Below, in pieces: positions 32,624 through 35,300 of a stretch of 35,300 nucleotides of DNA. The DNA is taken from the NCBI GenBank assembly GCA_003142955.1, contig PLOH01000027.1:32860-68159 (forward strand), read 5' to 3'. Origin of the DNA: Opitutia bacterium (GTDB lineage Bacteria; Verrucomicrobiota; Verrucomicrobiia; Opitutales; Opitutaceae). How positions within the stretch are numbered: the first letter of the stretch is position 1; each line of letters starts with the position of its first letter. The translations under genes and the position numbers were made by a program. The notes under the pieces were generated by a model. The model searched no databases, had not been told where the DNA came from, and saw only the letters and a program-made list of their open reading frames with translations.

Positions 32624-33159
32624 GCGCCTCCCTCGATCGAATTGCCGAGCGCTTCACCCAGCTGCTTGGGCAGACCGCGGTGCCGACGAGGCCGCCCATG
32701 CCGGTCAGCGTCGCTACGCCGGCTCCGGCCGCGTCCGCCGCCAGTCCCACCCCGTCGCCCCCGGGTCCGATCCAGCGCACTGACCATGCCCTGAAGGGCT
32801 ACGATTTGAACGTCGCGGTTTCTTCGCGACAAGTTGTGCTCGTCGCCGAGATCCTCGACCAGGAAGGGTTTGCCCTGGACGCCATCACCGGCGTCGATTG
32901 GCTGGCGCAGGGCGAGATGGAGATCGTGTACGACTATTTTCATCCGACTGCGTCGCTTCGGGTGGTGGTCCGGGCGCGGGTCCCCCGGGCGGAACCGGAC
33001 CTGCCCACCATCTCCTCCGTTTTCCCCGGCGCCAACTGGCACGAACGAGAGACCCACGATTTCTTCGGCATCCGGTTTCAGGGCCATCCCAACCTCGCGC
33101 CTTTCCTCCTCCCGGAGGACGCCGACTTTCATCCACTCCGCAAGGACTACCAGCCGTGA
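32620..33159 (+). CDS. nuoC: NADH-quinone oxidoreductase subunit C
   Basis: 179 aa. The 30-kDa subunit domain spans residues about 50-178 and ends [26 protein letters not shown]...HPLRKDY, the classical signature. Residues 20-47 are an Ala/Pro/Ser-rich linker ([28 protein letters not shown]) not usual in NuoC, probably a flexible extension. The stop overlaps the next start (GTGA). Confidence 0.94.
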   Translation: MSASLDRIAERFTQLLGQTAVPTRPPMPVSVATPAPAASAASPTPSPPGPIQRTDHALKGYDLNVAVSSRQVVLVAEILDQEGFALDAITGVDWLAQGEMEIVYDYFHPTASLRVVVRARVPRAEPDLPTISSVFPGANWHERETHDFFGIRFQGHPNLAPFLLPEDADFHPLRKDYQP

Positions 33160-34295
33160 TCGCGCAAAAAGAAACCGCTCCCACCGGCCGATCCGGGCAG
33201 TCCCCCCAGGAGACGTTCGTCCTCAATCTGGGGCCGCAGCATCCCGCCGCCCACGGTGTCCTGCGGGTTTTGATGACGATGGATGGCGAGTGGATCACCC
33301 GCGCCGAACCCGTGATCGGCTACATCCACCGGATGCACGAGAAGATGGGCGAGAACCGGACGTGGGCACAGTTTCTCCCGAACACGAGTCGGATCGATTA
33401 CCTTTCGGCGATGCATTACACCCACGCCTTCGTCGGCGCCGTGGAGCGCGCCGCGAAGATCGAAGTGCCGCCGCGGGCGGAATACGTCCGCGTCATCACG
33501 TCAGAGCTGAACCGGATATCGAGCCATCTGGTCTGGTGGGGCGCGCTCTTGCTCGACCTCGGCGGATTCACCCCGATTCTTTATGCGTTCGAGGACCGGG
33601 AGAAGATTCTCGACCTGCTGGAGGGCTTGTGCGGCGCCCGCCTGACCTACTGCTATTATCGCTTTGGCGGCCTGTGCAACGACGTCGACGATGCTTTTCT
33701 GAACGGCACCCGCAAGTTTGTGCAGGAGATGCGGCCGCGGCTCGGCATGTACCGCGCGCTCGTCACCGACAATATCATCCTGCGGAAACGCCTGACCGGC
33801 ACCGGCCAGATCAGCGCGGAGATGTGCCGCAAATATGGCGCCACGGGGCCGGTCATCCGCGGAGCCGGCGTGGCCTATGACGTGCGCACGATTGAGCCCT
33901 ACTCGGTCTACCCGCAGTTTGACTTCAAGATTCCGGTCTACCCCGAATGCGACTCCATGGCGCGTTATCTCGTGCGCATGGATGAGATGGAGCAGAGCCT
34001 CCGCATTATCGAACAGGCGCTCGACCGGTTGCCGGCCGGGCCGTTCATGGGCAAGGTGCCGCGGGTGCTGAAGCTGCCACCGGGTGATTATTGTTACGCG
34101 GTCGAGGCGGCCCGCGGACGCTTCATGGTCCGCATCGTCAGCGACGGCAAGGACACCCCTTATCGCCTCAAGCTGCGCACCCCCTCATTTTCCAACCTCA
34201 GCCTCTACGAGGAGGCGAGTCGCGGCATGATCCTGCCGGACGCCCTCGCGATGCTGGGAAGCCTGGACCTCGTCATCCCCGACATCGACCGCTGA
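33156..34295 (+). CDS. nuoD: NADH-quinone oxidoreductase subunit D
   Basis: 379 aa from GTG 33156 overlapping the nuoC stop (33157-33159); an upstream frame from 32898 is rejected because it lies inside nuoC. The 49-kDa subunit forms the quinone pocket: LGPQHPAAHGVLR, GYIHRMHEKMGENR, the conserved central ELNRISSHL, and a C terminus ending VIPDIDR as in other NuoD proteins. The Ni-Fe hydrogenase cysteine ligands are absent, so this is a true complex I subunit. Confidence 0.96.
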   Translation: MIAQKETAPTGRSGQSPQETFVLNLGPQHPAAHGVLRVLMTMDGEWITRAEPVIGYIHRMHEKMGENRTWAQFLPNTSRIDYLSAMHYTHAFVGAVERAAKIEVPPRAEYVRVITSELNRISSHLVWWGALLLDLGGFTPILYAFEDREKILDLLEGLCGARLTYCYYRFGGLCNDVDDAFLNGTRKFVQEMRPRLGMYRALVTDNIILRKRLTGTGQISAEMCRKYGATGPVIRGAGVAYDVRTIEPYSVYPQFDFKIPVYPECDSMARYLVRMDEMEQSLRIIEQALDRLPAGPFMGKVPRVLKLPPGDYCYAVEAARGRFMVRIVSDGKDTPYRLKLRTPSFSNLSLYEEASRGMILPDALAMLGSLDLVIPDIDR

Positions 34296-34310
34296 ACGCC
34301 TGATCCCGCG

Positions 34311-35300
34311 ATGAGCTTCCTTTCCCTCGAACCCGTCAGAGTCCTGCTCTACCTCGTCGGCATCTGCGCGTTTGTCGGGGCCAACGCCGCCTATCTGGTG
34401 CTGGCCGAGCGCAAGGGGGCCGGACGAATTCAGCGCCGCCCCGGGCCCAACGAGGCCGGGTTCGCCGGCTGGCTCCAACCCGTGGCGGACGGCATCAAGC
34501 TCCTGGCCAAGCAAGTCATGATCCCCCCAGGCTCGGACCGTATGCTCTACTGCCTGGCCCCGCTGATGGTGATGGCGCCGCCGCTGATTTGCCTGACCGT
34601 GATTCCGTATGGCGAGAACCTGGTCGCCCGGAACATCAACGTCGGCCTGCTTTTGGTTTTTTCCCTCGGATCGATCAACGTCATGGCCTTGATGCTCGGC
34701 GGTTGGGGTTCGCGCAACAAGTACGCCGTCATTTCCGCCGCCCGCGTCGTCTCGCAGAATGTCGCCTACGAGATCCCCATGCTGCTGGTGGTCATCACGC
34801 TGCTGATGGTGACCGGCACGATGAACCTCAACGAGATCGTGCAGCAGCAAGGCGGCGGGTTCTGGCACTGGAACTTCTTCCGGGTCTGGGTCAATCCGTT
34901 GATGCCAGTGACGTTCGTCATTTTCTTCATCTGCATGCTGGCGGAGACCAACCGGGCGCCCTTCGACATGGCCGAGGCCGAAAGCGAATTGGTCGCCGGC
35001 GCTTTCACCGAGTACGGCGGGATGGGCTTCGGCGTGTTCTTCATGGCCGAATACGCCAACATTGTCGTCGGGTGCAGCATGGCCACCGTCCTTTTTCTCG
35101 GCGGCTGGCAGAGTCCGTTCGTCATCCTTTCCGGCCCGGTCTTCGGCCCGCTCTGGTTCCTGGCCAAGATGTACGCCCTCATCCTCACCGTCATCTGGGT
35201 CCGCTGGACGTTTCCCCGCACCCAGTTCTACGGCCTGCTTAACCTCTCGTGGAAGATCCTCATTCCGATTTCCCTCTTCACGCTCCTGCTGACCGGCGCT
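34311..35300 (+). CDS. nuoH: NADH-quinone oxidoreductase subunit H (partial)
   Basis: Starts at ATG 34311, 15 bases after nuoD, and remains open to the end of the window (330 codons). It has multiple membrane helices and the subunit H signatures ERKGAGRIQRRPGPNEAG, LADGIKL-type text (VADGIKLLAKQ), AETNRAPFDMAEAESELVAG and FFMAEYANIV. It links the quinone site to the proton-pumping arm. The C terminus lies outside the window. nuoE, nuoF and nuoG, which normally sit between D and H, are missing here. Confidence 0.95.
   Translation, partial: MSFLSLEPVRVLLYLVGICAFVGANAAYLVLAERKGAGRIQRRPGPNEAGFAGWLQPVADGIKLLAKQVMIPPGSDRMLYCLAPLMVMAPPLICLTVIPYGENLVARNINVGLLLVFSLGSINVMALMLGGWGSRNKYAVISAARVVSQNVAYEIPMLLVVITLLMVTGTMNLNEIVQQQGGGFWHWNFFRVWVNPLMPVTFVIFFICMLAETNRAPFDMAEAESELVAGAFTEYGGMGFGVFFMAEYANIVVGCSMATVLFLGGWQSPFVILSGPVFGPLWFLAKMYALILTVIWVRWTFPRTQFYGLLNLSWKILIPISLFTLLLTGA

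Overview
This window looks like a GC-rich chromosomal segment of a Verrucomicrobiota bacterium, probably Opitutaceae or a close relative. That placement is an inference from gene content: dense small envelope-stress genes, a fungal-like ketol-acid reductoisomerase, a fused CobA-HemD and a complex I operon running A-B-C-D-H. No rRNA, tRNA or CRISPR was seen.

Bases 1-10,360 form an island of stress and envelope genes: DUF2934, a B12-binding radical SAM enzyme, the CbpA chaperone with its CbpM modulator, a Thivi_2564-type membrane protein, a double PRC-barrel protein, a triple-BON periplasmic protein, DUF3185, DUF1328, and a YqjD (DUF883)/YqjE/YqjK-like operon, ending with DUF3309. Seven transcription units in this island share an upstream 16-bp partly palindromic element (consensus TCGGGTWASACCCCAT). 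In each, a -10-like hexamer follows 22-23 bp later and the pair points at the gene. I read this as one undescribed regulon with an activator box centred near -43. The island also holds debris: the C-terminal part of a nitroreductase, a secreted protein broken by a frameshift, and, at its right edge, a GH13 amylase that lost its 5' half exactly beside the last box.

Bases 12,000-16,000 carry an orphan small ORF, a DUF5069-like protein and a two-gene molybdenum hydroxylase (2Fe-2S subunit and Tat-exported molybdopterin subunit). Bases 16,200-18,400 hold trpF and a fused cobA-hemD on the minus strand, followed by a repeat-rich gap and a ferredoxin-NADP reductase.

Bases 19,990-30,080 are a branched-chain amino acid region: a fungal-like ilvC, an ilvD with an extra domain that looks NTF2/SnoaL-like, then (minus strand) a large AsmA-like protein, hemC, a second, bacterial class I ilvC, and ilvN. 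Two copies of a 107-119 bp MITE-like element bracket this region in opposite orientation; one supplies the ilvD stop codon. REP-like doublets occur at 16.1, 18.7 and 21.1 kb, the last serving as a terminator.

Bases 30,639-35,300 contain an ArsR-type regulator fused to a methyltransferase and then nuoA-B-C-D-H, with nuoH running off the end. The electron-input module nuoEFG is absent between D and H.
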